Source: Streptomyces atratus
Lineage (GTDB): Bacteria > Actinomycetota > Actinomycetes > Streptomycetales > Streptomycetaceae
Direction: 5' to 3'
NCBI RefSeq assembly: GCF_900119365.1
Contig: NZ_FPJO01000009.1
Location: forward strand, 124,001-188,000
DNA: 64,000 nucleotides
The position numbers and the translations under genes were made by a program. Every line of letters begins with the position of its first letter. The stretch's first letter is position 1. The notes below the pieces were generated by a model. The model worked only from the letters and a program-made list of their open reading frames with translations, did not search any database and was not told the DNA's origin. Positions 63,213-64,000 of the stretch are shown here, piece by piece.

Positions 63213-63625
63213 TTCAACCCGGTGTCGAGCGCGCTCATCAGCGTGCCCTGCGGCGTGTCCCCCGACATCTCCCGGACCATCACGCCCAGCAGACCCTTGG
63301 ACTTCACGTAGTCGGTCTTCTTGCCGATGGACCAGGTGTCGTCGAAGGACCACCACTGACTGCCGGTGCTGCCGTACGTCGACACCGGCTGTTCGTCGTG
63401 ATGGACCGCCATCGTCGGGTAGGCGCCGATGAGGTTGGCGTAACCGCGGGTTCCGGCCTCCTCGGCGAACTGGCCCGGTGCGGCGCCGCCCGCGCTCTGC
63501 CGTTCACCGGCGGCCCCGCCGTCGGCGACGTTCTGCCGGCCCCGGCCGTAGAACGGGATGCCGAGGGTCAGCTTGCGGGGCTCGACGCCCGCGCGCAGTT
63601 TGCCCCAGCCGTCGTCCGCGCAAAG
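63213..63625 (-). pseudogene. GH18 chitinase, C-terminal fragment
   Basis: About 137 residues of a family 18 glycoside hydrolase barrel are readable on the minus strand: ADDGWGKLRAGVEPRKLTLG, IPFYGRGRQNVADG, STGSQWWSFDDTWSIGKKTD and LLGVMVREMSGDTPQGTLMS, ending DTGL. The catalytic DxxDxDxE strand, which should lie upstream, is absent: sequence before ADDGW (63626 on) no longer matches. At the end no stop follows in frame before the hairpin at 63153-63190. It is a remnant, broken at both ends. Confidence 0.65.
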
Positions 63626-63683
63626 TCTGCCCGCCCGGCCCCGGACCGCTCGCCCCGCGCCCCTCCCCTCGCCCGGCGGGCCC

Positions 63684-64000
63684 TCAGCCGCCGAGGACGA
63701 CCGTGCGCTGGGCGGAGAAGTCGCCCCACTTCCCGTCGGGCAGCTTGGCGCGGATCTTCATCGAGTAGCGGGTGCCGCGCGGGTCGTCGACGGTGAGGCG
63801 GTAGCTCGCGCGGCCTGCGGGCGGGGTGGCGCCCCAGACGATCGTGGTGGTCAGCCGGCCGCCGATGAAGAGCTGGTACGCGGGGATCCCGCCGCCCGTC
63901 TCCGGCTGCTTCCAGTCCAGTTCGATGGCGTACTCCTTGCCCTCGACGCGGTTGGTGATCCGCAGGTCGGTGGGGGCGGTGCTCGTCGGTACGCCCGGGG
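63684..64000 (-). CDS. Fibronectin type III domain protein, C-terminal part
   Basis: The last 105 residues of a protein entering from the right edge: STAPTDLRITNRVEGKEYAI, ELDWKQPETGGGIPAYQLFI, GASYRL-type strands and KWGDFSAQRTVVLGG to a TGA at 63684. This is one fibronectin type III module, common as a spacer or binding domain in secreted Streptomyces hydrolases. The rest of the protein is outside the window. It may once have belonged with the chitinase fragment beside it, but that is a guess. Confidence 0.75.
   Translation of the reverse strand, partial: PGVPTSTAPTDLRITNRVEGKEYAIELDWKQPETGGGIPAYQLFIGGRLTTTIVWGATPPAGRASYRLTVDDPRGTRYSMKIRAKLPDGKWGDFSAQRTVVLGG

Noticed and set aside
60809..63412. 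An 867-codon open frame on the minus strand
   Set aside because: It joins the chitinase end, the antisense of the TetR gene, a shadow of the binding protein and the small frame. It is a high-GC read-through, not one gene.
1..64000. CRISPR arrays, tRNA or rRNA genes, integrase and att repeats
   Set aside because: No regularly spaced repeats, tRNA-like cloverleaf, rRNA or recombinase gene was seen on either strand.

Overview
The window is high-GC actinobacterial chromosome, almost certainly Streptomyces. The evidence is the strong GC3 bias that leaves long shadow frames everywhere, GGAGG-type ribosome sites, frequent GTG starts, rare TTA codons, XRE/DUF397 pairs, and the allR-allB-alc-aceB purine-salvage neighbourhood. 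No rRNA, tRNA or CRISPR array was seen.

Left flank (1-13.9 kb) is ordinary chromosome with some decay. It holds a cut-off cytochrome P450, a histidine kinase whose response regulator has lost its receiver domain, a DMT permease lacking its N-terminus, an ABM-fold monooxygenase and a long inverted-repeat element. Next come allantoicase, allantoinase and a divergent IclR regulator (AllR-like). A MacB-like ABC exporter sits beside a divergent two-component system. A MobA-like nucleotidyltransferase and malate synthase follow. A shared palindrome, TTCAAY-N5-GTTGAW, lies upstream of both allB and aceB and is a good candidate AllR operator linking ureide breakdown to glyoxylate use.

Defence island (13.9-60.9 kb). 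A full set of BREX type 2 (Pgl) genes lies on the minus strand: pglW (58.4 kb), pglX (41.5 kb), then pglY-pglZ-brxD-brxHI (24.0-13.9 kb), the last four joined by ATGA stop/start overlaps. Other defence-type genes are packed between these parts. Between pglW and pglX are a DUF4011-helicase-Vsr-like nuclease giant and an oppositely oriented EACC1 plus caspase-STAND-WD40 pair. Between pglX and pglY are an XRE/DUF397 pair, a twice-frameshifted SF1 helicase, an OLD-family ATPase/TOPRIM nuclease, a TTA-containing membrane protein, a PIN-like protein and an unknown 208-aa protein. A DUF2075-type nuclease/ATPase with a missing C-terminus closes the right side.

A TnpB element (30555-32363) sits inside a gene for a GHKL ATP-binding regulator. 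Removing it restores a 477-nt open frame exactly, so both ends can be placed to within 3 nt. Its TnpB keeps the RuvC D/E/D residues but lacks zinc-finger cysteines. A second copy of the same regulator promoter lies 4 kb away in front of the intact XRE gene, and the helicase wreck lies between the two copies.

Right flank (61-64 kb) has a Tat-type lipoprotein sugar-binding protein, a divergent TetR regulator with a palindromic operator, a fragment of a GH18 chitinase and the end of a fibronectin type III protein.
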